64,000 bases of DNA from Pseudomonas sp. B6002 (GTDB lineage Bacteria > Pseudomonadota > Gammaproteobacteria > Pseudomonadales > Pseudomonadaceae). Position numbers and translations under genes: made by a program. The notes under the pieces were generated by a model, which ran no database searches, was not told the origin of the DNA, and worked only from the letters and a program-made list of their open reading frames with translations. Every line of letters begins with the position of its first letter. The stretch's first letter is position 1. Shown here piece by piece: positions 44,125 to 52,823 of the stretch. Location of the stretch: positions 1-64,000 of the forward strand of contig NZ_JACAOY010000015.1 of the NCBI RefSeq assembly GCF_013385985.1, given 5' to 3'.

Positions 44125-45867
44125 ATGGCGATGTTCAAACGCAGCACCACGTCTGCGAAAGGTTTTGATTGGGCGGGCCTTGGCTGGCTGTTCCTGTTCT
44201 TCTGGTACTTCTCGGGTATTACCCAGCTGCTTATCCAACTGACCGGCACTTCCGGCTTCAGTGGTTTTCGCCAAGCATTCTTCATGAGCGCGTTGTGGCT
44301 GGCGCCGATGCTGTTGTTCCCGCGCCGCACCCGTTTGCTCGCCGCCTTGATCGGCGTGGTGCTGTGGGCCTGCTCCATGGCCAGCCTGGGTTATTTCTTT
44401 ATCTACCAGCAGGAATTTTCGCAAAGCGTCATCTTCATCATGTTCGAGTCGAACATCTCTGAAGCCGGCGAGTACGCGACCCAATATTTTGCTTGGTGGA
44501 TCGTCCTGGCGTTCATTGCCCATACCGCCATGGCGGTGTTCCTGTGGAGCCGCTTGCGCCCGGTATACTTGCCGCGCGGCCAGTCTATGCTCGCGGCGGC
44601 AGCGATTGTTTTGGCCGTGGTGGGTTACCCGCTGGTCAAGCAGATCGCTACCAGCGACACCATGGAACAGGCCATCGACCGCTTCGAAACCCGTATCGAA
44701 CCTGCCGTGCCTTGGCAGATGATCGTTGCCTACCGCCGCTACACCGAACAGTTGGACAACATGCAAGGCATGCTGACCAGCGCCAGCCAGATCCCGCCTC
44801 TGAAGAACCTCAAGGACACCATGGCCGGCCAGCCGTCGACCCTGGTACTGGTGATCGGCGAATCCACCAACCGCCAGCGCATGAGCCTCTACGGCTACCC
44901 GCGCAACACCACGCCGGAACTGGACAAGCTGCGCGACCAACTGGCGGTGTTCGACAACGTCATCACCCCGCGCCCCTACACCATTGAGGCGCTGCAACAG
45001 GTGTTGACCTTCGCCGACGAAGAAAACCCGGACCTGTACCTCAAGACGCCGTCGATCGTCAGCGTAATGAAGCAGGCCGGCTACAAGACGTTCTGGATCA
45101 CCAACCAGCAGACCATGACCAAGCGCAACACCATGCTCACGACCTTTTCCGAACAGGCTGACGAGCAGGTGTACCTCAACAACAACCGCAACCAGAACGC
45201 GCGCCAATACGATGGCGATGTCATCGAGCCGTTCTCCAAAGCCCTGGCCGACACGGCCGAGCGCAAGTTCATTGTGGTGCACTTGCTGGGTACGCACATG
45301 AGCTACCAGTACCGTTACCCGCCGACCTTCGACAAGTTCACCGACCGCCAGGGCGTGCCAGCCGGTATCAGCGACGAGCAGTTGCCGGTGTACAACAGCT
45401 ATGACAACGCGGTGCTGTACAACGACTTTGTGGTGTCGAGCCTGATCAAGGATTACGCCAAGACCGACCCCAACGGCTTCCTGCTGTACCTGTCCGACCA
45501 CGGCGAAGACGTGTACGACTCGGCGGGCCACAGCACCCTGGGGCGTAACGAAGGCAAACCAACGGCGCCGATGTACACCATTCCGTTCATGGCCTACGCA
45601 TCGCCGAAATGGCGCGAAACCCATGACTGGAGCTTTGCCAGCGATTTGCAGCGCCCTTACAGCAGCTCGCAATTGATCCACACTTGGGCCGACCTGGCCG
45701 GGCTGAGCTTCGATGAATGGGACCGCAGCAAGAGCCTGGTCAACGACAGCTTCAAGCCGCGACCGCTGATGATCGGCAACCCTTATGAACGCCAGCAGAA
45801 AGGCCTGATCGATTTCAGTCTGATCAAGCCGAAGAAGACTGATACATCAGAAGTCGTCCTCAAGTAA
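44125..45867 (+). CDS. cptA: Phosphoethanolamine transferase (CptA/EptA-like)
   Basis: The 580-residue inner-membrane enzyme has five hydrophobic helices (residues about 15-190) and then a periplasmic sulfatase-type domain. The nucleophile threonine lies in LVIGESTNRQRMSLYGYPRNTTP (about residue 270); HLLGTHMSYQYRYP and LYLSDHGEDVYD supply metal ligands. It adds phosphoethanolamine to lipopolysaccharide; the best family match from memory is CptA, which acts on the inner core, but lipid-A EptA cannot be excluded. The ATG at 44125 has GGAG 6 bases upstream. Confidence 0.85.
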   Translation: MAMFKRSTTSAKGFDWAGLGWLFLFFWYFSGITQLLIQLTGTSGFSGFRQAFFMSALWLAPMLLFPRRTRLLAALIGVVLWACSMASLGYFFIYQQEFSQSVIFIMFESNISEAGEYATQYFAWWIVLAFIAHTAMAVFLWSRLRPVYLPRGQSMLAAAAIVLAVVGYPLVKQIATSDTMEQAIDRFETRIEPAVPWQMIVAYRRYTEQLDNMQGMLTSASQIPPLKNLKDTMAGQPSTLVLVIGESTNRQRMSLYGYPRNTTPELDKLRDQLAVFDNVITPRPYTIEALQQVLTFADEENPDLYLKTPSIVSVMKQAGYKTFWITNQQTMTKRNTMLTTFSEQADEQVYLNNNRNQNARQYDGDVIEPFSKALADTAERKFIVVHLLGTHMSYQYRYPPTFDKFTDRQGVPAGISDEQLPVYNSYDNAVLYNDFVVSSLIKDYAKTDPNGFLLYLSDHGEDVYDSAGHSTLGRNEGKPTAPMYTIPFMAYASPKWRETHDWSFASDLQRPYSSSQLIHTWADLAGLSFDEWDRSKSLVNDSFKPRPLMIGNPYERQQKGLIDFSLIKPKKTDTSEVVLK

Positions 45868-45889
45868 CCGCGGCGTTTGGTAACAGAAA

Positions 45890-45908
45890 GATAACAATCA
45901 TTCTCGTT
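45890..45908. promoter_or_regulatory. Fur box of the siderophore receptor gene
   Basis: GATAACAATCATTCTCGTT resembles the Fur consensus, with the AATCATTCTC half nearly perfect. It lies just after the phosphoethanolamine transferase gene and about 90 bases before the receptor gene, so the receptor should be made under iron limitation. Confidence 0.7.
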
Positions 45909-45996
45909 TAAACCTAAAGTTCCACGCCTCCTTTCGTCTTTGAGCCAAGGCCTTTCTTTCCTGGAAGGCCGCAAAGACGACAAGGAGTCTGCCGCG

Positions 45997-48234
45997 ATGT
46001 TCGCGCCTTTTACCCGTTCCATGACGATCTCCCTGAGCCTGGCCGGCGCCCTGCTGAGCCCGGACCTGCTGGCCGAAACCGACCCTGAACACGCCCCGGC
46101 CAAAGCGCTGGAGCTGGGCAGCACCAACATCACCGCCGAAGGCCTGGGCGCCATCACCGAGCACACCGGGGCCTACACCACAGGCTCCATGAACACCGCC
46201 ACGCGCTTGAACCTGTCCCTCAAGGAAACCCCGCAATCCGTCTCGGTGATCACCCGCCAGCAGATGGACGATTTCAACCTCAATACCCTGACCGACGTGC
46301 TGCGCCAGACCACCGGGGTCACCGTCCAGCACCTGGATTCGGACCGCGCCGGCTACTCTTCCCGGGGCTATTCGATCAGCAACTACCAGGTCGACGGCAT
46401 GCTCAGCACCTTTGGGCGCATGAAGTCGGATGCCGACACCATCATCTACGACCGCATTGAGGTGGTGCGAGGCGCCACCGGCCTGACCACCGGCGCCGGC
46501 GACCCATCGGCCACGGTCAACATGATCCGCAAGCGCCCCACCGCACAGTGGCAGGCCAAGACCGGCGTGAGCGGTGCCAGCCATGACAACTATTACAGCT
46601 ACGTGGATGTGGGTGGCCCCCTGGCCTTTGACGGGCGACTGCGCGGGCGTACGGTGCTGGCGTACCGGGACAGCCAATCGTTTCGCGACAACTATGCGCT
46701 GCAACGGGAAGTGGGCTACGGCATTCTTGAAGGCGACCTGACAGACGACACCGTGCTGGCTGTAGGCTTCGACTACCAGAACAAGCATGTGCAAGGCACC
46801 TCGTGGGGCACCCTGCCCTACTGGAACAGCGACGGCAGCAAGGCGCGGCTATCACGTTCGGCCAACATGGCGGCTGACTGGAGTTCCTGGCCGCTCAAGG
46901 ACAAGACCACCTTTGCGTCGATCGACCACCGGCTGTCCCCGGACTGGCGCTTGAAAGCCGCCTACACCCACCGGCAAAGCGACACCGACGGCAAGGTCTA
47001 CTACGGCGGCGCCGGGTTCCCCAACCCGGATGGCAGCGGAATGACCGCCTGGGCCAGCCAGATGGTGGGCACCTCGAAAATGGACGTGGCAGACTTCAGC
47101 CTCACCGGCACCTACGCGCTGCTCGGGCGCGAACATGAACTGATGGTGGGCTACGGCGAGTCCGAACAGCGCGACAGCGCCCCGTACCAGCGCAACGGCC
47201 TGCCCGCCGGCTACCTGACCATCGAAGACTGGCGGCACATGAGCGGCATCGGCAATTTCGCCGACCGCACCACCGGCCTCAAGGGCGCACACAGCAGCAA
47301 GACCCAGAAAGCGGGCTACCTCGCCACCCGCCTGAGCCTGACCGAGCGCCTGCATGCCGTGCTGGGCAGCCGTTATGGCAGTTGGGAGATCGAAAGCGTC
47401 GAGCCCGCGTACAACAGCAGCAACCAATTGATCCAATCCACCAAGACCCGCCAGACCCACAACGACATGCTCACGCCCTATGCGGGCCTGCTCTACGACA
47501 TCACGCCCGAGTACACCGTGTACGCCAGCTACACCGATATCTTCAACCCGCAGGACGAGCGCGATGCCAACCGCAAGTATCTGGAACCGGTGGTGGGCAG
47601 CAACTACGAGGTTGGTCTCAAGGGCAGCCTGCTCAACGAACGCGTGAACCTGGCCACTGCGTTCTTCTGGAGCACCCAGGACAACGTTGCCGAACTCGAC
47701 AGCACCGTACAACCGGACCCGGACACCGGGGAGCAGTTCTACAAATCCGGCGGCAAAGGCACCAAGGTGCAAGGGTTTGAAGCCGAGGTGTCAGGGGAAG
47801 TCATGCAGGACTGGAACCTCACGGCGGGCTACACCTACACCCACTCGCGCAACGGCGATAACACGCGCGCCAACACCGCCCTGCCGTTGAACCTGTTGAA
47901 GGTCTCCACCGCTTACCGCCTGCCGGGAGAATGGCGTGCATTGACAGTGGGTGGCGCAGTGAACTGGCAGAGCGACTTCTATGATTTTGCCGAGCGCCCT
48001 GTCGGTGGTCGCGACGCCGATGGCTACCTGCTCACCGAGTCCACCAAGATCACCCAGCAGGCTTACACCGTGGTCAACCTGATGTCGCGCTATCAATTTG
48101 ACGAGCACTTATCGGCATCGCTTAACGTTAATAACCTATTTGATAAAAAATATTACGAGCGCGTCGGTTTTTACAATGGCGTGTATTGGGGAGAACCGCG
48201 CTCCGTCACGCTTGCACTGGATTGGAGGCTTTAA
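45997..48234 (+). CDS. TonB-dependent siderophore receptor
   Basis: The 745-residue outer-membrane protein has a signal peptide (ending LLAE) and a plug domain (residues about 60-170: LKETPQSVSVITRQQMDDFNLNTL, YDRIEVVRGATGLTTGAGDPSATVNMIRKRP). A 22-strand barrel follows, ending VTLALDWRL. There is no N-terminal STN signalling domain, so it should not control a FecR/sigma pair. The plug is closest to ferric-siderophore receptors of the FpvA/FhuE group. AAGGAG precedes ATG 45997; an earlier in-frame start would spoil the signal peptide. A Fur box lies upstream. Confidence 0.93.
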   Translation: MFAPFTRSMTISLSLAGALLSPDLLAETDPEHAPAKALELGSTNITAEGLGAITEHTGAYTTGSMNTATRLNLSLKETPQSVSVITRQQMDDFNLNTLTDVLRQTTGVTVQHLDSDRAGYSSRGYSISNYQVDGMLSTFGRMKSDADTIIYDRIEVVRGATGLTTGAGDPSATVNMIRKRPTAQWQAKTGVSGASHDNYYSYVDVGGPLAFDGRLRGRTVLAYRDSQSFRDNYALQREVGYGILEGDLTDDTVLAVGFDYQNKHVQGTSWGTLPYWNSDGSKARLSRSANMAADWSSWPLKDKTTFASIDHRLSPDWRLKAAYTHRQSDTDGKVYYGGAGFPNPDGSGMTAWASQMVGTSKMDVADFSLTGTYALLGREHELMVGYGESEQRDSAPYQRNGLPAGYLTIEDWRHMSGIGNFADRTTGLKGAHSSKTQKAGYLATRLSLTERLHAVLGSRYGSWEIESVEPAYNSSNQLIQSTKTRQTHNDMLTPYAGLLYDITPEYTVYASYTDIFNPQDERDANRKYLEPVVGSNYEVGLKGSLLNERVNLATAFFWSTQDNVAELDSTVQPDPDTGEQFYKSGGKGTKVQGFEAEVSGEVMQDWNLTAGYTYTHSRNGDNTRANTALPLNLLKVSTAYRLPGEWRALTVGGAVNWQSDFYDFAERPVGGRDADGYLLTESTKITQQAYTVVNLMSRYQFDEHLSASLNVNNLFDKKYYERVGFYNGVYWGEPRSVTLALDWRL

Positions 48235-48242
48235 CCCCACGA

Positions 48243-48272
48243 CCGGAAGTTAACGAAATCGTTAACTTCCGG
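48243..48272. repeat. Perfect 13-base inverted repeat with GTTAAC arms
   Basis: The arms CCGGAAGTTAACG and CGTTAACTTCCGG surround AAAT, 9 bases after the receptor stop. No T-run follows, so it is not a standard terminator; it could act as an mRNA 3'-end stabiliser or a protein site. Confidence 0.6.
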
Positions 48273-48376
48273 GTGCGTGTGCGTTAATTCCCACTTAATA
48301 AGGTCACCCCACAATCGCCCCATGAATCTGATCAAGGACAGAGCGGATACCGATCACTCTTAATGGGAACACTGCC

Positions 48377-48598
48377 ATGAAACTCTCTACCTTGATGCTC
48401 GCCAGCCTGATGACCCTGACCTCCGTCGCCGCCTTTGCAGAAGGCGGCTCAGAGCGCTCGAAGGAGTTCTACAACAACTTCACCTTCGTTCAGCAGAAGC
48501 TTCACGGCACTACCGATCAAACGGCCATCGCCGATGGCAAGAGCATGAAAAAAGACAGTGCAGATCAATCCAGCACCGAGCAACAACCGAACTCCTGA
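48377..48598 (+). CDS. Short secreted protein, PtrA-like
   Basis: The 73-residue product has a Sec signal peptide ending AAFA. The mature peptide of about 53 residues begins EGGSERSKEFYNNFTFVQQKLHG and is polar and rich in Lys, Gln and Asp. It resembles short Pseudomonas proteins labelled 'co-regulatory protein PtrA N-terminal domain', several of which respond to copper; this is from memory. GGGAACACTGCC precedes the ATG. A strong terminator follows. Confidence 0.7.
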   Translation: MKLSTLMLASLMTLTSVAAFAEGGSERSKEFYNNFTFVQQKLHGTTDQTAIADGKSMKKDSADQSSTEQQPNS

Positions 48599-48648
48599 TT
48601 TAACCGCACTACCCTCTGCCATTCCGCTCCTATGGCTAAGGTCTACTT

Positions 48649-48675
48649 GGCGCCACTAAGTGGCGCCTTTTTTTT
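48649..48675 (+). terminator. Intrinsic terminator of the PtrA-like gene
   Basis: The arms GGCGCCAC and GTGGCGCC around TAA are followed by eight T residues. Confidence 0.93.
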
Positions 48676-48687
48676 GAGTGTTATTCA

Positions 48688-49179
48688 TTAAAGCGGCTTA
48701 TTCCAGAACAACATGCGGCCGTAGGCGGGATCAAACTTGGAATCATCGAAACCAAACTTACGATAAGCGGCCTGAGCCACCTCATTACCCTCCAGCACTT
48801 CCAGGGTGATCTTGCAGCAACCGCGTTGACGGGCGATTTCCTCGACCTTCTGCAACATCTTCTGGCTCAGCCCCAGGCCACGAAATTTATCCATCACCAC
48901 CACATCGTGGACGTTGACCAGCGGGCGACAAGCGAAGGTGGAAAACCCCTCGAAGCAATTGATCAACCCAGCCGGCTCACCGCCGACAAACGCCAGCACG
49001 CTGAATGCATGGGGGCGCTTGGCCAATTCAGCGGGTAATTGCTGTAACAGGTCAGCCGGCAAGGCATGGCCGCCACCCATGGGGTCTTCTGCATAGTGGT
49101 TGAGCACCAGCCCGATAGCATCGGCGTGCACAGTGTTGGTGTAGCTGGCTTGCAGCACCAGAATGTCTGGGGTGTCCAT
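48688..49179 (-). CDS. GNAT-family N-acetyltransferase
   Basis: The 163-residue protein has the GNAT acetyl-CoA site VVVMDKFRGLGLSQKMLQKVEEIARQRGC (about residues 95-123, core R-G-L-G-L-S) and the later N-E-A-x-Y-x-K-F-G-F motif (EGNEVAQAAYRKFGF). The substrate is unknown. GAGGAAGG precedes the ATG at 49179. Confidence 0.9.
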   Translation of the reverse strand: MDTPDILVLQASYTNTVHADAIGLVLNHYAEDPMGGGHALPADLLQQLPAELAKRPHAFSVLAFVGGEPAGLINCFEGFSTFACRPLVNVHDVVVMDKFRGLGLSQKMLQKVEEIARQRGCCKITLEVLEGNEVAQAAYRKFGFDDSKFDPAYGRMLFWNKPL

Positions 49180-49329
49180 TGCCTTCCTCGATAACGACAA
49201 CCAGGGAGTCGGTTCCCTTGAAGGGGCACGATTGTAAGCGTGGAGTCGGCAGTAGATGAAGGAGATTAACTACAAATAGCCGTCAGAAAGTGCGAAAGCT
49301 GGGCGTATCAAAAAAGCACATTGTGCAGT

Positions 49330-50451
49330 TCAAATCGACTTTTCCGAGGCCCCGAAGCGCTGTAGCTGCATCTCTTGCAGGCGGCTCAAGGTGCGCCGGA
49401 ACGCAAACTCCAGATAGCCTTCGGTATAGAGTTTTTCCAGCTCGACCCTGGCCTCGATGAACAGCGGTACCTTGCGGTCATAACACTCGTCCACCAACGC
49501 AATAAAACGTCGCACGCTATCATCGTGCACCGACAGCTCCGGCAGTTCACGGTCGCCAGCCACCACTCGCTGGGCGCCGTCCTCGGTACCCCGGGCAATC
49601 CGGCCCGGGCGTTTTTGCGCACTCAGGTTGGGCACTTCCCCCAACAAGATCGCCTTGAACCGGTCACACACCAACATGAAGTCCATGGCCGCCAAGGGTT
49701 GCTCGCACAGGTCGGCGTAACGGCACCACAGCACTGAGTCGCTGGCCTGCACAACCGTGATCGTGCGATAGCCGACAGTGACCGGCCCGCTGCTCACAGC
49801 CTGGCCTTGGGTCAGTTGCTGGAATACCGTGGCGAGAGCGTCCGGGCCGTTCACCCAATAACGCTGCACGCCCAGCCCCGGATGCAGGCGGTGGTCTTCA
49901 TCACCGTCGACCGCCACTACCTGCATATGCTGCTTGATGGCCGCGATCCCCGGCAGGAAGCGCTCGCGGTTGAAGCCATCGGCGTACAGCTGGACAGGCG
50001 GTTGGTTGGAGGTACAGACCATCACTACGCCTTCGTCGAACATCACCTGGAACAAGCGGCCGAGGATGATTGCATCGCCGATGTCGTTGACGAACAACTC
50101 ATCGAAACACAGCACGCGCACTTCCTGGCTCAGCTCGCGAGCCAACGCCTGCAGCGGATCCGAAATGCCCGTGAGCTGGAACGAACGCTGGTGCACCCAA
50201 CCCATGAAGTGATGAAAGTGCTGACGCCGCGCGGGCACCCGCAGGCTTTGGTAGAACTGGTCCATCAACCAGGTCTTGCCCCGCCCCACCGGCCCCCACA
50301 GGTAAACCCCGTTGATCGGTGAGCGCCCTTGGTGCAAGGCCTCATGACAGGCTTGCAGGGCCTGCACCGCCCGACGCTGGGCGTCGTCGGCAACGAAGCC
50401 CTGCTGGGTCATGGCGTGTTGGTAAGCGGCGAGCGGGGAGTCAAAAGTCAT
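49330..50451 (-). CDS. zapE: Cell division protein ZapE (AFG1-like ATPase)
   Basis: The 373-residue P-loop ATPase has Walker A LWGPVGRGKTWLMDQFY (about residues 50-66), the ZapE-type HFHHFMGWVHQ stretch, and Walker B VRVLCFDELFVNDIGDA with TSNQPP after it. ZapE joins the division ring late and binds FtsZ. The gene lies 15 bases after an NTF2-like gene in the same direction, perhaps one transcript. Confidence 0.92.
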   Translation of the reverse strand: MTFDSPLAAYQHAMTQQGFVADDAQRRAVQALQACHEALHQGRSPINGVYLWGPVGRGKTWLMDQFYQSLRVPARRQHFHHFMGWVHQRSFQLTGISDPLQALARELSQEVRVLCFDELFVNDIGDAIILGRLFQVMFDEGVVMVCTSNQPPVQLYADGFNRERFLPGIAAIKQHMQVVAVDGDEDHRLHPGLGVQRYWVNGPDALATVFQQLTQGQAVSSGPVTVGYRTITVVQASDSVLWCRYADLCEQPLAAMDFMLVCDRFKAILLGEVPNLSAQKRPGRIARGTEDGAQRVVAGDRELPELSVHDDSVRRFIALVDECYDRKVPLFIEARVELEKLYTEGYLEFAFRRTLSRLQEMQLQRFGASEKSI

Positions 50452-50466
50452 GGGCGCCAGTATGGC

Positions 50467-50802
50467 TTACAGGGAGATGTCCAGTCGCGAAATCTTGCCC
50501 TGCTCGTTCAGGCGAAAGGTGTAGCGCAACTCCAGCGGGCTGCCGGGAAAATTGCCGGAGACCACGTTGCTGACCAACACTTTGCCGGTGCGATGCTGCA
50601 CGTTGAGCACTTCAACCCGTGGCTGGTAACGGCGGCCCGTGTCCTCCATCCAGCGTGCAATGGCGGCTGTACCGACCTGATGCTCGCCCTCGTCGAACAC
50701 ATTGGCATCGTCGGCAAAACACTGGGCAATGGCTGAGGTGTCGCGTTTATTGGTCGCCGCTATATAGGCCACGATGGCCGGGGCCAATTCGGGAAGGGAC
50801 AT
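50467..50802 (-). CDS. NTF2/SnoaL-like protein
   Basis: The 111-residue protein has the NTF2 fold pattern: VAYIAATNKRDTSAIAQCFADDANVFDEGEHQVGTAAIARWME, then a beta-sheet half with NVQHRTGKVLVSNVVSGNFPGSPLELRYTFRL. Such proteins bind or isomerise small molecules; nothing points to a substrate. AAGGAGCA precedes the ATG. Confidence 0.85.
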   Translation of the reverse strand: MSLPELAPAIVAYIAATNKRDTSAIAQCFADDANVFDEGEHQVGTAAIARWMEDTGRRYQPRVEVLNVQHRTGKVLVSNVVSGNFPGSPLELRYTFRLNEQGKISRLDISL

Positions 50803-50853
50803 GGCATTGCTCCTTTTTGATGATTTATGACGCCATGCTAAGCCAGGGTTGTG

Positions 50854-51570
50854 TCAGTTTTTGTCAGGAGTAAAGGGGCCGTTCTGCTGCTGTTCCATCA
50901 GCTTGCGCCAGCCCCGCAGCAGGTCGCTGCGCCGCCCCGGGTAGCGCTCACCGGTAGCGTCGGCGGCGGCCACCCGGTCGGTGCGAAAGGTGCGATAGGC
51001 ACCGCGCAATTCACACCAGGCCACAATCACACGCACCTCATTGAGAAAGCCCAGGGCCAACGGCCACACCAGGCGCTGGCTCTGGGATTGGCTGGCGTCG
51101 GCATAATCGATATGCAGCTTGGACTGGTTGCGAATGGCTTCGCGGAAAACGTTGAGCGGCACGCGGTTTTCCGGGTAGCCAAAACCGGGCGGGCCGGGCA
51201 GCAACGTCGGGTTGCGCAGGGCTTCCTGGGCGGCGGGATCAAGCACATCGGCGATCTTCGCCAGCGCATTCGCGGCGGCACGGCTCAGCACGTCATCGCC
51301 GCGTTGGTCCACATAGCGCAAGCCGAGCACGATGGCCTCGGTTTCCTCGGCGTTCAGCATCAATGGCGGCAGGAACAGCCCACTGCGCAACACGTACCCT
51401 ACCCCGGCCTCACCGAAGATCGGCGCACCCAGGGCGGTCAACTCGGCAATGTCGCGGTACAGCGTGCGCTCGGACACTTCCAGTTGTTCGGCCAATACGG
51501 CGGCCGTCACCGGGCGTTTTTTGCCGCGCAGGGCCTGGAGCAACGTCAGCAATCGTGTAGTACGTGACAC
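50854..51570 (-). CDS. YafY-type HTH and WYL-domain transcriptional regulator
   Basis: The 238-residue protein starts with a DeoR-like helix-turn-helix (RTTRLLTLLQALRGKKRPVTAAVLAEQLEVSERTLYRDIAEL). It continues with a WYL ligand-binding domain (about residues 130-220; LHIDYADASQSQSQRLVWPLAL, RVIVAWCELRGAYRTFRTDRV). The start is a GTG at 51570, because the in-frame ATG at 51624 would add 18 residues outside the domain. It is divergent from an aldo/keto reductase, a possible target. Confidence 0.88.
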   Translation of the reverse strand: MSRTTRLLTLLQALRGKKRPVTAAVLAEQLEVSERTLYRDIAELTALGAPIFGEAGVGYVLRSGLFLPPLMLNAEETEAIVLGLRYVDQRGDDVLSRAAANALAKIADVLDPAAQEALRNPTLLPGPPGFGYPENRVPLNVFREAIRNQSKLHIDYADASQSQSQRLVWPLALGFLNEVRVIVAWCELRGAYRTFRTDRVAAADATGERYPGRRSDLLRGWRKLMEQQQNGPFTPDKN

Positions 51571-51729
51571 GGTGATCCCGCCGAGAAGAAAAACGTGTCG
51601 CAGCTTATCAGAGCGCCCTGTCAAAAAATGTCAGCAGCAAAAAAGCCCCTTGACCGAATAAATTACCGCGATCATATTATTTAAATGTCACCAAACATTT
51701 AAACAACACCTGAGCGTCAAGGAGTGTGT

Positions 51730-52776
51730 ATGCGCAACAAAGTTTTTGGCCGCCGCAGCGGTCTGCAGGTCTCGGAACTGGCACTGGGCACGGGGAATTT
51801 TGGTACAGGCTGGGGGCATGGCGCCGAGCGTGACGAAGCCAAACAGATGTTCGATGGCTACCTTGAGGCCGGCGGCAACTTCCTCGATACCGCCAACGGC
51901 TACCAGTTCGGCCAGGCGGAAGTATTGCTGGGCGAGTTTATCGCCTCCGAGCGTGACAACCTGGTGGTCGCCACCAAATACACCCTGCGCACCCAACCGG
52001 CCGATGCCGACACCATCAAGCTCGGCAACAACCGCAAGAACATGGTGCGCGCCGTCGAAGAGAGCCTCAAGCGCCTGAACACCGACCACATCGACCTGCT
52101 CTGGGCGCACATGAGCGACAACGTCACGCCCATGGAAGAGATCCTGCGCGGCTTCGACGACTTGGTGCGCGCAGGTAAGATCCACTACGCCGGCCTGTCC
52201 AACTTCCCCGCCTGGCGCATTGCCCGCGCCGACCTGCTGGCGGAAGTGCGCAACTTTTCTCCGATCATCGGCATCCAGGTGGAATACAGCCTCGCCGAAC
52301 GCACCGCCGACCGCGAATTGCTGCCGATGGCCGAAGCCCTGGGTCTGGCTGCCACGCTGTGGTCGCCACTGGGAGGCGGTTTTCTGACCGGCAAGTACCG
52401 TGAAAGCCAGGGCGATAACCGCGCCAACAAACTCGGCATGCTGATCCACGCCGAAAAAAGTGCCCGGGAAACGGCCGTGCTCGACACCCTGCTGGCAGTG
52501 GCCGCCGAGCTGGACGCCACGCCCACCCACGTCGCCATCGCCTGGCTGCGCGAGAAGGCCCGACGCTCCACCACCGCGCTGATTCCGATCCTCGGCTCAC
52601 GCACCCGCGCCCAGCTGGACGCCACCCTCGGCGCCCTGAATGTGGTGTTATCCGCCGAGCAGGTGGCGCGCCTGGATACCGCCAGCGCGATCCCACTGGG
52701 CGTACCCCACGGCATCATCGCCGAGCGTTTCCCGGTCGACAACCTGCTGGACACCCCACGGCCACCGGTTATTTGA
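51730..52776 (+). CDS. Aldo/keto reductase
   Basis: The 348-residue NADPH-dependent oxidoreductase has the AKR pattern FLDTANGYQFGQAEVLLGEF (catalytic Asp and Tyr), VVATKYTL (Lys) and IDLLWAHMSDNVTPMEEIL (His). The nucleotide-binding loop near the C terminus is ALIPILGSRTRAQLDATLGAL. It is like the YajO/AKR11-12 group. ATG 51730 has AAGGAG upstream. The substrate is unknown. Confidence 0.92.
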   Translation: MRNKVFGRRSGLQVSELALGTGNFGTGWGHGAERDEAKQMFDGYLEAGGNFLDTANGYQFGQAEVLLGEFIASERDNLVVATKYTLRTQPADADTIKLGNNRKNMVRAVEESLKRLNTDHIDLLWAHMSDNVTPMEEILRGFDDLVRAGKIHYAGLSNFPAWRIARADLLAEVRNFSPIIGIQVEYSLAERTADRELLPMAEALGLAATLWSPLGGGFLTGKYRESQGDNRANKLGMLIHAEKSARETAVLDTLLAVAAELDATPTHVAIAWLREKARRSTTALIPILGSRTRAQLDATLGALNVVLSAEQVARLDTASAIPLGVPHGIIAERFPVDNLLDTPRPPVI

Positions 52777-52779
52777 GGC

Positions 52780-52808
52780 AAAAAAAACGGCCCGAACGGG
52801 CCGTTTTT
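52780..52808. terminator. Bidirectional intrinsic terminator
   Basis: AACGGCCCGAACGGGCCGTT forms a tight hairpin with an A-tract before and a T-tract after. It separates the convergent aldo/keto reductase and pepN genes. Confidence 0.93.
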
Positions 52809-52823
52809 CATTACACGGAATGC

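Noticed and set aside
45997-48234. Receptor as surface-signalling partner of the FecR protein
   Set aside because: The mature N terminus goes directly into the plug; there is no STN domain.
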